Assembly (NCBI RefSeq): GCF_001652265.1
Contig: NZ_LWBS01000121.1
Coordinates: 54,590 to 118,589 of the forward strand
Length of the DNA: 64,000 nt
Source of the DNA: Rhizobium leguminosarum
Lineage (GTDB): Bacteria; Pseudomonadota; Alphaproteobacteria; Rhizobiales; Rhizobiaceae
Reading direction: 5' to 3'
Shown here: positions 16,058 to 22,941 of the stretch, piece by piece
How positions within the stretch are numbered: the stretch's first letter is position 1
Layout of the letters: each line of letters begins with the position of its first letter
Position numbers and translations under genes: made by a program
The notes under the pieces: generated by a model
Databases searched by the model: none
The model's input: only the letters and a program-made list of their open reading frames with translations
What the model was told of the DNA's origin: nothing

Positions 16058-17118
16058 CCGACACGCATGGGCATAATTACAAGCGTCAGGCCGCCAAAGC
16101 CTGGCGACGTGACCAAGCCTGGCGATCCGCTGTCTGCCAATGACATAACGACCGGCCCTGAGGGGAGAATGCCGAACAACTCACGCACATAACTGGCATT
16201 GAAACCGATCTCGATCGGCTCCCCGCTATATTCAGCCTCGATCTCGTCGGTGGCCGAAGCATCATGATTGCTGACGGTGAATCCCACTGATCCAGGCGCA
16301 ATGCTGAGTTTAACGGCGCGTCCGCGCTCAGTCGAAATAGTCGAGACGCGATCGGCCGCCTTCATGAACGCATCGCGATCGACCGTCACAATCTTATCGT
16401 TGCCCGTCGGGATGAAGCGCTGATAATCCGGGAAGGTGCCATCGATCAACTTGCTGGTCAGCACGAAGTCGCCGGCCGAGATGCGGATCTTGGCCTCCGA
16501 GACGGACACGGTGACAGTGCCCTTCGGGATGATGCCGACCGCCTTGCGAGGAATGATCACGCCAGCGAACGCGCTTTCGCCTGGGTAGGCAACCTGATGG
16601 CGCGAAAGCCTGTGGCCGTCCGTTGCCACTGCGCGGATGAACTCGTCTTGAAGGTGGACGAACACACCATTTAGATAGAAGCGCGTCTCCTCGGTAGACA
16701 TGGCGAACGAAGCCGGAGCCAGTAGCGCGGCCAGGTCGATGTCGAAGGTGGCGTCGAGTTTACCTGCGGCCAGCGACGGGAAGTCAGCAGCCGGCAGGGT
16801 CGCCAGCCTAAACACACTGCGGCCTGATTTCACAATAAGGCGATCAGACTCCAGCTTTAGCTCTACGTCACTGCGGGCTTTCTTGCTGATGTCCTGCAAA
16901 AGCTTTGCGTTGACGCAAATGGTGCCGGCTTCTTCTGTGTTGGCGTCGGCGCGATCGGTAGCGATGATATCAAGGTCGGTGCCGGTAACGCGCAGGCCGT
17001 CGGCATCTGCCTCAAGCAGAACATTGCAGAGGATCGGAATCGTATTCCTTGACTCGATGACGCGGCCGACGTTGGTCAGGACGCGCGCGAGGTCTTGTCT
17101 GGCGATGGTGAGTTTCAT
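16054..17118 (-). CDS. dnaN: DNA polymerase III beta subunit (sliding clamp), phage-encoded
   Basis: A 354-residue full-length clamp. It begins MKLTIARQDLARVLTNVGRVIESRNTIPIL, contains VRAVATDGHRLSRH-type and FPDYQRFIP motifs, and ends IMPMRVG, the expected clamp C-terminus (beta subunits usually end in MPMRL/V). Three clamp domains of about 120 residues are consistent with the length. It encircles DNA and tethers host polymerase. The start is set by the leader CACACAAGAGGAGACCC. Phages that depend on the host replicase rarely carry their own clamp, so this may alter partner choice. Confidence 0.93.
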   Translation of the reverse strand: MKLTIARQDLARVLTNVGRVIESRNTIPILCNVLLEADADGLRVTGTDLDIIATDRADANTEEAGTICVNAKLLQDISKKARSDVELKLESDRLIVKSGRSVFRLATLPAADFPSLAAGKLDATFDIDLAALLAPASFAMSTEETRFYLNGVFVHLQDEFIRAVATDGHRLSRHQVAYPGESAFAGVIIPRKAVGIIPKGTVTVSVSEAKIRISAGDFVLTSKLIDGTFPDYQRFIPTGNDKIVTVDRDAFMKAADRVSTISTERGRAVKLSIAPGSVGFTVSNHDASATDEIEAEYSGEPIEIGFNASYVRELFGILPSGPVVMSLADSGSPGLVTSPGFGGLTLVIMPMRVG

Positions 17119-17119
17119 A

Positions 17120-17174
17120 GGGTCTCCTCTTGTGTGGTGTGGGGTGGCCGTAGGCGGTGCAAACACCTACGGCC
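17120..17174 (-). promoter_or_regulatory. Shared leader with hairpin before dnaN
   Basis: A perfect 9-bp stem GGCCGTAGG/CCTACGGCC (17146-17174) with an 11-base loop containing GCACC precedes CACACCACACAAGAGGAG, ACCCT and the ATG. The segment GAGGAGACCC here is complementary over ten bases to the open segment of the candidate sRNA at 22880. Confidence 0.65.
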
Positions 17175-17177
17175 CTA

Positions 17178-17195
17178 CTGGTGCGCTAACACCAG
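17178..17195. other. Perfect 6-bp hairpin
   Basis: CTGGTG-CGCTAA-CACCAG lies just beyond the dnaN leader hairpin. There is no T tract, so it is not a typical terminator. It may be a processing or stability element. Confidence 0.4.
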
Positions 17196-17207
17196 CGAGG
17201 TGTCTGT

Positions 17208-17315
17208 TTAAGCGGCTAGGCCGAAGAGCGATTGCGTAACGCGTACCGGCGGCTCATAGCCGACAGGGTATCCGTCTCCGTTCTCGCCATCCTCAAAGCG
17301 GCGCTCGTCGAAGTC
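17208..17315 (-). other. In-frame 35-codon extension behind the stop of the nucleotidyltransferase gene
   Basis: Directly after the TAA at 17318-17316 the same frame continues for 35 protein-like codons (DFDERRFEDGENGDG, then YPVGYEPPVRVTQSLFGLAA) to a second TAA at 17210-17208. No start codon or ribosome site lies within it. It is either a C-terminal tail cut off by a recent nonsense mutation or a readthrough extension. Confidence 0.55.
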
Positions 17316-18050
17316 TTAACCGCGCAAGGCGGCAAGCTTCTTCTGCAGCAGGATGGCACTGCTAGGTTGTTCTTCGTTGTCCTTCGCGATGAACTGCTCT
17401 TTGCCGTCTTCGTCGACCGTCAACGCAGCGATCGCAGCGTCCAGGCTGAACTCCCGCCCCTCGCCGGCCAATACGACCTTCTCGCCGTATGCGCCGCCGA
17501 TCTGGTCTTTCAGCTCTTCCCAGGTGTCGATCTTTTGCTTGCGGCTCGCCAGCGCGATCTTGAGGATGTCGCCCTTGCCGATGGTGTAGCCGCGATCCTG
17601 ATATTTCAGAACGCGGGTGGCCGACGCGAGCGGGTAGCGTGTGCCGGGATGAAAGCGCAGGAAGCGCTGCGAGTTGTGTTTCAGGAAGTCATCATGGAAG
17701 ATGAATTCCTTGGCGTCGAAGTCGTAGGCACCCATAACGACCGTAAAGTCGAAGGCGTCGAAAATCGCCTGCGCCGTCGGGAAGAAATCGAAGTGCATGA
17801 ACTGGATCGGCACGCCACCTTGGTCGCTGAACGTAACGGCGCGCTTCGTGGCAGAGACGCACCACCAGCCGCTTTCGTAGGCCATTGCGACCTGATATTC
17901 GAACGCTTCACGGCTCTTGAAATAGACGTCGACGTCGTTGATATCCTTGCCGGTGAATACGCTTGTTACCGCTCCGCCGGCCGCGAATGCGTCGGGGATC
18001 GGGTAGCAGGCTTGCGTGATCTTCGCGGCTTCCGCCTTGTAGTTGGTCAT
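17316..18050 (-). CDS. Nucleotidyltransferase-fold phage protein
   Basis: A 244-residue protein. AGGAVTSVFTGKDINDVDVYF near residues 24-44 is the GG...D-x-D signature of the polymerase-beta-type nucleotidyltransferase fold, and FDFTVVMGAYD near 100 could supply the third acidic residue. LKYQDRGYTIGKGDILKIALA is a probable helical second domain. Phage members of this group are uncharacterised; substrates could be nucleotides or RNA. It has its own leader and hairpin. The frame continues in a protein-like manner after the stop (see 17208-17315), so the original protein may have had 280 residues. Confidence 0.75.
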   Translation of the reverse strand: MTNYKAEAAKITQACYPIPDAFAAGGAVTSVFTGKDINDVDVYFKSREAFEYQVAMAYESGWWCVSATKRAVTFSDQGGVPIQFMHFDFFPTAQAIFDAFDFTVVMGAYDFDAKEFIFHDDFLKHNSQRFLRFHPGTRYPLASATRVLKYQDRGYTIGKGDILKIALASRKQKIDTWEELKDQIGGAYGEKVVLAGEGREFSLDAAIAALTVDEDGKEQFIAKDNEEQPSSAILLQKKLAALRG

Positions 18051-18054
18051 TTTC

Positions 18055-18099
18055 GCTCCTCTTGGTGGTGAATGGCGGGCCGCTGGTAGACGACCCGCC
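18055..18099 (-). promoter_or_regulatory. Shared leader with hairpin
   Basis: GGCGGG pairs with CCCGCC (18074-18099) around a loop containing CTACCAG, followed in the transcript by CACCACCAAGAGGAG and the ATG at 18050. Confidence 0.6.
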
Positions 18100-18105
18100 T
18101 ATTTT

Positions 18106-18318
18106 TTAGTCGTCAGAGTCGTTGGGATAAGTTTCGAAATAGATCTCGTCATAGGCTTCATCCTCGCCTACGCACTCGTCCTGAGTATCCCAATCAGAAT
18201 CCTCCAGCGCCCCAATGATGGGGCGATAGATTGCCTTTCGGCTATCCTTGTCGGCCACCACCGGCTTTACGCCGGCAATGACCTTGCTCATGATTTCGCT
18301 TCCAGATGCCCAGCCCAT
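18106..18318 (-). CDS. Small acidic phage protein, 70 aa
   Basis: Reads MGWASGSEIMSKVIAGVKPVVADKDSRKAI at the start and ends in a strongly acidic tail (DWDTQDECVGEDEAYDEIYFETYPNDSDD). ATG 18318 overlaps the DUF669 stop as TGATG. A DNA-mimic or SSB-partner role is conceivable from its acidity and its place beside ssDNA genes, but this is conjecture. Confidence 0.6.
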   Translation of the reverse strand: MGWASGSEIMSKVIAGVKPVVADKDSRKAIYRPIIGALEDSDWDTQDECVGEDEAYDEIYFETYPNDSDD

Positions 18319-18947
18319 CACTTCTGCCCCCAGGGACGCCGGCCAGCCGGCGCAGCAGATGCCGCAGCGGGCTTGGCGGCAGCAGCCGGGCGGTTGTCGT
18401 TCGCAGCAGGTGCCGACGCCGGACGATCTTCGTTCAGCTTCTTGCCCTGCGTGCCGTCGCCGATGACGCCGAGTTCCGGAACGGGATCCTTGGCGCCGGC
18501 ATCCTCGAAGAAGAACTTATCGATCTGGTTCTTGTCCTTGTAGAAGCCGCCTTCCGGCTTTTTGTTGCCGACCTGAATGCCGACTTCAGCAACGAACGAC
18601 TTGAACAGCAGATGGTCCGTGTCCGGGTCTCTGCTGAACTCTTCAGCGTCGTTGCCCGTGGCGCGGACGAGGCGATCGAGCATCGGCTTGCCGTACTTAT
18701 ATGCGCCGTGCTGGTAGCCGTCGGCATGCGCCACGGTCCAGTATGCCCAGAACTTGCGCCCGGCGAGTTCTGCCGGCCCGATGACCTCGAAAGTCAGTTC
18801 GACCTGCGTGCCTTTGGCGTCTTTGGTGTCGGTCGGAGTGGCGGACTCGACCTGCAGGCGGGCATACATGTGGGGCAGAATGCCACCGCTTCCGCCCTGC
18901 TTGTCGGTGTCCGAGTCAACCTGATAATCAAAACCTAGCTTAGCCAT
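18318..18947 (-). CDS. DUF669 family, probable ssDNA-binding protein
   Basis: A 209-residue protein. Residues 1-140 match DUF669: MAKLGFDYQVDSDT, then ARLQVESATPTDTKDAKGTQVELTFEVIGPAELAGRKFWAYWTV and KPMLDRLVRATG. The family is found beside phage recombinases and is thought to bind single-stranded DNA. The tail is Ala/Pro-rich with NDN and ends RRPWGQK, a flexible tail like those of SSBs. The start is fixed by a leader (CACCACAACAAGGAGAC). It follows the Sak4-like gene, giving a recombination pair. Confidence 0.82.
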   Translation of the reverse strand: MAKLGFDYQVDSDTDKQGGSGGILPHMYARLQVESATPTDTKDAKGTQVELTFEVIGPAELAGRKFWAYWTVAHADGYQHGAYKYGKPMLDRLVRATGNDAEEFSRDPDTDHLLFKSFVAEVGIQVGNKKPEGGFYKDKNQIDKFFFEDAGAKDPVPELGVIGDGTQGKKLNEDRPASAPAANDNRPAAAAKPAAASAAPAGRRPWGQK

Positions 18948-18950
18948 GCG

Positions 18951-18973
18951 TAGTCTCCTTGTTGTGGTGTGGT
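18951..18973 (-). promoter_or_regulatory. Shared leader motif before the DUF669 gene
   Basis: The transcript reads CCACCACCACACCACAACAA, then GGAGAC, four bases and the ATG at 18947. The CACCAC part is extended and overlaps the stop region of the upstream ATPase gene. Confidence 0.55.
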
Positions 18974-18978
18974 GGTGG

Positions 18979-19752
18979 TTAGGCTGCGACGCCGGTAGGC
19001 GCAGGCATGTATTTCGAAAGCTCGTCCCAGCCTTTGCCCTTCTTGTAAATGATGGCAGGCGGCGTCGAATAGCGGGACTTGGCAAGGAAGCCAGGCCGCT
19101 CCTCGAGGTGGATCTGACGCTCGCCGCTGCCTTCGGCGTGCGCCACCTTCTTATTGAAACCGACTTCCTTCTCCTTCAGGGTGTGCCGGTAGTTGACGAA
19201 GCCGACGAACTGCGCCGTTTCCTGCACCAGCGCCGAGGCGCGCTTGTGCAGCTTGATGCCGTAACGCGAGTACGGATCGCTAGTCGGGCTGTCGAATCTG
19301 GATATCTCGGTATGAGCCAGAAGAACGACAGCAATGCCGGCGTCACGGAGAGCCTGCAGGCCGCCGAGCAGTTCGCGCCATTCGGTGTCGGCCTCAACGT
19401 AGCCCTTTCCGAATCCTGCATCCTCAATGCTGTTCAGGCCGAGCCGAGCGCTGGTGGCGCGCCATACAAGATTTTCGGCGCCATCGACCGAGTCGAGAAT
19501 TAACGTCTTGCGGTCATGCTCAGCGGTAAGCAGCCAACCGATGACATCAAGGATGTCTTCGAAGCTCTCGGCGCCACCTGGTGAGGGCATGTCGACGCCG
19601 TCGGGCGGTTCCTCGCCCATGGTCGGCAGGTAGTAGGGATCGGGGAACTCCGATGCCAGCAAGGTCTTGCCGACGCCGTGAACGCCGTAGATCACCCCGA
19701 TGGGCGGCTTGTTGTTTTTGGTACTGTTTAGGCTACCAAGCGAAATTGCCAA
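18979..19752 (-). CDS. Sak4-like RecA-fold ATPase (single-strand annealing)
   Basis: A 257-residue ATPase. Walker A GVIYGVHGVGKTLLA lies near residues 18-32, Walker B TLILDSVDG near 85, and AVVLLAHTEI is the following sensor strand. It matches the AAA_24/Sak4 group of phage recombinases that anneal or exchange strands with an SSB partner. I place the start at TTG 19752 because AAGGAGAAGAC lies just upstream; no ATG is available downstream of it before the Walker motif. The DUF669 gene follows within about 30 bases. Confidence 0.82.
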   Translation of the reverse strand: MAISLGSLNSTKNNKPPIGVIYGVHGVGKTLLASEFPDPYYLPTMGEEPPDGVDMPSPGGAESFEDILDVIGWLLTAEHDRKTLILDSVDGAENLVWRATSARLGLNSIEDAGFGKGYVEADTEWRELLGGLQALRDAGIAVVLLAHTEISRFDSPTSDPYSRYGIKLHKRASALVQETAQFVGFVNYRHTLKEKEVGFNKKVAHAEGSGERQIHLEERPGFLAKSRYSTPPAIIYKKGKGWDELSKYMPAPTGVAA

Positions 19753-19766
19753 TTGTCTTCTCCTTC

Positions 19767-19907
19767 CTAGAGGTAAAGCGCCGCGATGATGATGACCACG
19801 GCCAAAGCCACCGGCCACCAGCTGAACGGGTCTGGCCAGCCATCGGGCGGCCCGCCGTGCAGGGTCGTGTGCGCGGGCGGTTCGGCGTATGGGGTGTTAT
19901 TCGCCAT
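19767..19907 (-). CDS. 46-aa membrane peptide
   Basis: Begins MANNTPYAEPPAHTTLHG and ends with one hydrophobic helix, WWPVALAVVIIIAALYL. It overlaps the end of the upstream membrane-protein gene by 11 bases and ends 15 bases before the Sak4-like gene. The unbroken frame, hydrophobic C-terminus and tight packing support a real small gene. Confidence 0.6.
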   Translation of the reverse strand: MANNTPYAEPPAHTTLHGGPPDGWPDPFSWWPVALAVVIIIAALYL

Positions 19908-20196
19908 GGGTGTCGATCACCTTGATGAGCTTGTCGGTTCCCCAGACGCAGCCGCTGACAAACATGATTGCGATCGCGGCGACGAACAGAAACGGCGCGA
20001 AGACGAAGGACGCGACGGCCACGCCTGCGACTATGGCTGCGATTGAGGCGCGGCGAAGGGTTGGCGCCTTGAACTGGGTCGGCGTCGTGGGCGCGATGGT
20101 GGCGTTGATTGGCACGTAGTCGAGCGGCGTGCCTGTGATTGGCGGGAGGATGGTTGGTGTGTCGTCTGTTGGCGCTAGCCAGGGTGACTTGGTCAT
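19897..20196 (-). CDS. Small membrane protein, 99 aa
   Basis: A hydrophilic N-terminus (MTKSPWLAPTDDTPTILPP) is followed by two adjacent hydrophobic segments (ASIAAIVAGVAVASFVF and FLFVAAIAIMFVSGCVWG) at about 50-85. The start overlaps the 57-residue gene upstream as ATGA. Inner-membrane location is inferred; function unknown. Confidence 0.65.
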   Translation of the reverse strand: MTKSPWLAPTDDTPTILPPITGTPLDYVPINATIAPTTPTQFKAPTLRRASIAAIVAGVAVASFVFAPFLFVAAIAIMFVSGCVWGTDKLIKVIDTHGE

Positions 20197-20366
20197 TCGG
20201 CGTCACCAATAGCGCGCAGTGCCTCGATAACGGCCTGTGCGTCATCCTTCGCGATGAAGACAGTGTCAGTGCGTCCGCCCTTGCCGGTGATGCTCCATTC
20301 AGGAGAAGGGCAGGCTTGGGAAATGGTGATGCCGTCGTCGGCGGTTTCGATCTTGATGTTGGTCAC
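20193..20366 (-). CDS. 57-aa phage protein with GTG start
   Basis: Reads as an acidic alpha/beta mini-protein: TNIKIETADDGITISQACPS, then PEWSITGKGGRTDTVFIAKD and DAQAVIEALRAIGDAE. GTG 20366 is placed behind AAGAGGAGATTATT and a strong 9-bp hairpin, matching the shared leader. It is coupled to the membrane-protein gene by ATGA. No known family. Confidence 0.68.
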   Translation of the reverse strand: MTNIKIETADDGITISQACPSPEWSITGKGGRTDTVFIAKDDAQAVIEALRAIGDAE

Positions 20367-20368
20367 AA

Positions 20369-20406
20369 TAATCTCCTCTTAGCCGTGCGGTTGGTGGCCG
20401 CACGGC
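20369..20406 (-). promoter_or_regulatory. Shared leader with hairpin (loop CCACCAA)
   Basis: The transcript has GCCGTGCGG-CCACCAA-CCGCACGGC (20382-20406), a perfect 9-bp stem, followed directly by TAAGAGGAGA and the GTG at 20366. The loop itself supplies the CACCA motif that is elsewhere in the linear part. Confidence 0.7.
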
Positions 20407-20429
20407 GTTGCTGTGGTGGCTGTTGGTGG

Positions 20430-21452
20430 TTAGGCGGCGCGAAGAACCGTTTTCTTCACGACTTCCTCGACGACATCAGCGATCTTGCTATCCGCAAGAA
20501 CGAAAACGCCGAACTCCTGGCCGGGATGCAGTAGCGCGAGGCGGCTGGCCTCGGTAGTGGCCGCTTCCTGGCTGGCGTGTACAACGGGCCGTGTACTTGG
20601 AAGGGCGACGCCGTTTTCGATGAGGGCGACGATGGCGGGGGTGGTGGTGAACAGCGCAGGAAACTGGGCTTCTTCGGCGCGAAGCCACCATTCGTTGTCG
20701 TTGGTTCCGTGGCCGTCATCGAAACCTTCGAACCGCACGATGTACTGCGCTTCCGACTTGTCATCGCCGATGATGACACCGAAGAGACCTTTGGTTGGGC
20801 CGTCTTCCGCAGAGACAATACGATCACCCACCTTGAACTTGGCCGGCGCAGCGTTGTCGTTGCTGGCAATAACGGTGGGCTCGTCGACCCATTCGGCGAT
20901 GAGGTCGATATTGCGATCCTTGAAATGGTGGGTGCCATCCCGATTGAACAGTTTGGAGTTGCCATCGACTTGCGCGATTGACAGATCTTCACCCGGCGCT
21001 GCACCATAGTCTTCCATAGGCCCGACCTTCCGACCGTCGCGCGTCTTGTAGTAGCGGCCGGCGGTGATGGTGAGGGGTGTGGGTGCTGCGAACTGATCGC
21101 TGCGCAGGTACTGGTGGTGGCCAAGCAGCATTACGGCATGCCCACCAGCGCTATCTTTGCAGGTGCTGGTGACGGTGTACTCCTTGCCGACTTCATATTT
21201 CTTGATCGGCGATCCTCCCGGCGTAATGTTGTCTGTGACGACCACACGATCGCCGACCTTCGGCTGCCATTCAGCGGAGGCAACTGGCACGAGTTCGATA
21301 CGGCTGAAATTGCAGCTGTGATTGACGGTTTTGTGGGTGACAACAGCGCCATCCTCCGCCAAGAAGCTGACTATGGTGCCCTCGTCACCCTTCTTGGCGT
21401 AACCATAATCCATCACGAACCGCACTCTATCGCCAACCTTAAACTTTCCCAT
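20430..21452 (-). CDS. Triple SH3-like (KVGDRV) repeat protein
   Basis: A 340-residue protein built of repeated small barrels. KFKVGDRVRF at residue 3, PKVGDRVVVTDN near 64 and KFKVGDRIVSAED near 205 begin three units, each with following G/T-rich strands. Between them is a GRYYKTRDGRKVGPM strand set near 132. The C-terminal 90 residues are helical and differ. KOW/SH3-like barrels bind nucleic acid or protein; which applies here is unknown. The start overlaps the previous stop as TAATG. Confidence 0.65.
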   Translation of the reverse strand: MGKFKVGDRVRFVMDYGYAKKGDEGTIVSFLAEDGAVVTHKTVNHSCNFSRIELVPVASAEWQPKVGDRVVVTDNITPGGSPIKKYEVGKEYTVTSTCKDSAGGHAVMLLGHHQYLRSDQFAAPTPLTITAGRYYKTRDGRKVGPMEDYGAAPGEDLSIAQVDGNSKLFNRDGTHHFKDRNIDLIAEWVDEPTVIASNDNAAPAKFKVGDRIVSAEDGPTKGLFGVIIGDDKSEAQYIVRFEGFDDGHGTNDNEWWLRAEEAQFPALFTTTPAIVALIENGVALPSTRPVVHASQEAATTEASRLALLHPGQEFGVFVLADSKIADVVEEVVKKTVLRAA

Positions 21453-21739
21453 TACGCTGCTCCTTCCGTTGGTGTGCCCGGCGTAAAAACCCGACGCTTG
21501 GTGAAGTCGACCTGAATGACGTTGTCGTCCACGGGCTGCTCTGCCCCTGCGGGCGGCACCTCGTCATCTTCGACGATCTCAAGCTCCCACTCGTGGAACG
21601 ACAGAACGGCAAGCGACGGGCTGACGCGGATGTAGATGAGAGATCCGCCAATGGCGATGACGACGCCGAAAACGTTGGTGTTCATCTTGTGCTGGACGAC
21701 GTCGCCGACACTGATGCAGTCGCACTCAGCGCAGCTCAT
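21452..21739 (-). CDS. Small barrel phage protein, 95 aa
   Basis: MSCAECDCISVGDVVQHKM followed by FGVVIAIGGSLIYIRVS resembles one unit of the SH3-like repeats in the next protein, with an N-terminal cysteine cluster (CAECDC) and an acidic tail. It is coupled on both sides (ATGA to the upstream gene, TAATG to the downstream one). It may share a function with the repeat protein. Confidence 0.62.
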   Translation of the reverse strand: MSCAECDCISVGDVVQHKMNTNVFGVVIAIGGSLIYIRVSPSLAVLSFHEWELEIVEDDEVPPAGAEQPVDDNVIQVDFTKRRVFTPGTPTEGAA

Positions 21740-22077
21740 GCCGCCACCTGCAGTTCATCCAGCCGCAACTCGCTGGCGGAAAGCGCGACCTCGGCAACGT
21801 CAAGGGTGGGGATGCGCTTGACAGACACGGGAACGACGCCACTCCAAGTGGAGCAGCCACCGTTGTGCGGCGTCATCTGCGTGGTGACGTTGGGATTGTT
21901 ATCGTTGGCCGCCGCGACGTTCGCAGCCCTTGATTGACGCAAACCCAACTCTCTCCGCAGGCGCTGGTAAACGGTGATGGGCTTGAGGCGATATCTGGAC
22001 GCAATGCTGGCGTTGCTTTCGCCGCTCAGTCTGCGCGCATGCATATCGGCCAGCATCTCGCTGGTAATGATTGTCAT
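21736..22077 (-). CDS. Helix-turn-helix protein, first gene of the leftward early operon
   Basis: A 113-residue protein. Residues 1-45 (MLADMHARRLSGESNASIASRYRLKPITVYQRLRREL) form a homeodomain-like or resolvase-type helix-turn-helix. The rest contains AANDNNPN and is unstructured. It is the first gene transcribed leftward from the promoter divergent to repressor 1, the position of Cro or an early activator. The start at 22077 is fixed by CACCACAGAGGAGAC. Confidence 0.7.
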   Translation of the reverse strand: MTIITSEMLADMHARRLSGESNASIASRYRLKPITVYQRLRRELGLRQSRAANVAAANDNNPNVTTQMTPHNGGCSTWSGVVPVSVKRIPTLDVAEVALSASELRLDELQVAA

Positions 22078-22080
22078 ATT

Positions 22081-22127
22081 GTCTCCTCTGTGGTGATGTC
22101 GGCAAAACGGTGAACTTGCCAACCGAC
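22081..22127 (-). promoter_or_regulatory. Shared leader with hairpin at the start of the early operon
   Basis: GTCGG and CCGAC (22098-22127) enclose a loop containing TTCACCG, followed in the transcript by ATCACCACAGAGGAGAC and the ATG at 22077. Confidence 0.6.
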
Positions 22128-22132
22128 TGTCA

Positions 22133-22162
22133 TAGTGTTATCGATTTACAAATTTGTCAAAG
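22133..22162 (-). promoter_or_regulatory. Leftward early promoter with repressor-1 operator
   Basis: The minus strand reads TTGACA, 17 bases, CACTAT. The operator palindrome ACAAATTTGT (22148-22157) shares bases with the -35 box. It lies between the early operon and the divergent repressor gene, so one bound dimer could control both. Confidence 0.65.
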
Positions 22163-22175
22163 TGTAGCGGTAAAG

Positions 22176-22781
22176 ATGGCCCCCTCTAAATCAAGATTCG
22201 CGCAGATGTTGGAGACCGAGCAAATGCGACTTGGTTATTCCGACCGACACGTTGCTGTTGGCCACGGATGGCTGCAGCAAACCTTCAGCCGGTGGAAAAT
22301 GGGAAGTCTCCCTCGTCCGAACATGTATGCGGCTATCGGTCAGTTCCTTGGCGTGCCCACAGACACGGTCAAGGAGCTCGTCGAGGAGGCTAGGGAATCT
22401 ATGGGAAACGAAAAAGTCCCAAAGGTTTCGGTGTTCGCGACATCCTCCGTCTACGGCAAGATGGCCGACAGGAAGGAGGGGAAGTTTAAATTTGCTGTGC
22501 CCCTCCCAGCGGGACGGTATGCAATCCAGATGGATACGCCAATTATGGAACCAGCATTGATTTTCGGTTCCAAGGCATGGGTGGATCCATCTGTGTGGCC
22601 CAAGGTGGGCAATGAAGTTTTGGTTCACGCCAGAAATGGAGTTGCCTGGATCGGTCGACTGGAAAGTCACGACAACGATACTGCGGTCATCAGCCAGTAT
22701 GCTTTTGAGGACAAAATTACCGTCCGCAATGTCGAAGCAATCCACACAATTGTCCTTTCTGAGCGCGTGACGTCAAAATAA
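22176..22781 (+). CDS. Phage repressor 1 (HTH plus degenerate S24-like domain)
   Basis: A 201-residue protein starting MAPSKSRFAQMLETEQMRL at ATG 22176. The N-terminal half has a Cro/CI-type helix-turn-helix (SDRHVAVGHGWLQQTFSRWKMGSLPRPNMYAAIGQFL). The C-terminal half keeps the S24 fold pattern (MDTPIMEPALIFGSKAWVDP, KVGNEVLV) but the serine of the usual DSM motif is replaced (PIM) and the lysine position reads WIGRL instead of a K. It probably dimerises but cannot self-cleave. ACAAATTTGT sites flank the gene at 22148 and 22788, fitting autoregulation. That this protein binds those sites is inferred. Confidence 0.8.
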   Translation: MAPSKSRFAQMLETEQMRLGYSDRHVAVGHGWLQQTFSRWKMGSLPRPNMYAAIGQFLGVPTDTVKELVEEARESMGNEKVPKVSVFATSSVYGKMADRKEGKFKFAVPLPAGRYAIQMDTPIMEPALIFGSKAWVDPSVWPKVGNEVLVHARNGVAWIGRLESHDNDTAVISQYAFEDKITVRNVEAIHTIVLSERVTSK

Positions 22782-22784
22782 AGG

Positions 22785-22813
22785 TTGACAAATTTGTTGA
22801 AAACGGAGTACAC
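22785..22813 (+). promoter_or_regulatory. Rightward promoter with operator, ahead of candidate sRNA
   Basis: TTGACA at 22785-22790, 17 bases, then GTACAC (weak -10). The operator ACAAATTTGT (22788-22797) overlaps the -35 box. It begins four bases after the repressor stop. Confidence 0.5.
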
Positions 22814-22940
22814 GAGAGTCGTTTCGGGTGGTGCCGAAATATCGAACGCTCTCGTGCAAAGCCATGCGGTTGGTCCCGCGGGTCTCCTCCGAGAAGTTAG
22901 TAGGCAGAGGGGGATGGGGCTACACTCATCCCCCCTTTTT
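22811..22940 (+). ncRNA. Candidate prophage small RNA complementary to the shared leader
   Basis: No convincing coding frame occupies this 160-bp gap. CACGAGAG (22811) pairs perfectly with CTCTCGTG (22849); inside it TTTCGG-GTGGTG-CCGAAA makes a second perfect hairpin with loop GTGGTG. An open segment GGGTCTCCTCC follows at 22880, and the unit ends in a strong terminator. GTGGTG is complementary to CACCAC and GGTCTCCTC to GAGGAGACC, the two halves of the leader in front of many prophage genes. Estimated length about 125 nt. Regulation by base pairing is a hypothesis. Confidence 0.55.
22909..22940 (+). terminator. Rho-independent terminator
   Basis: Stem GGGGGATG/CATCCCCC with a ten-base loop (GGGCTACACT) followed by C and five T. 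It works for the plus strand only: no T tract follows on the minus strand. Confidence 0.85.
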
Positions 22941-22941
22941 G

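Noticed and set aside
17232..18071. Plus-strand open frame of 279 codons
   Set aside because: Antisense to the nucleotidyltransferase gene, which has a leader and clear motifs.
18074..18106. Plus-strand terminator (GGCGGG/CCCGCC followed by ATTTTTTA)
   Set aside because: All genes here run on the minus strand; the hairpin fits the leader family instead.
22800..22872. Minus-strand 30-codon frame starting at an ATG 16 bases after GGAGGAGACC
   Set aside because: Spacing from the ribosome-like site is far larger than in all real leaders here and CACCAC is missing. The hairpin/terminator reading on the plus strand is better supported.
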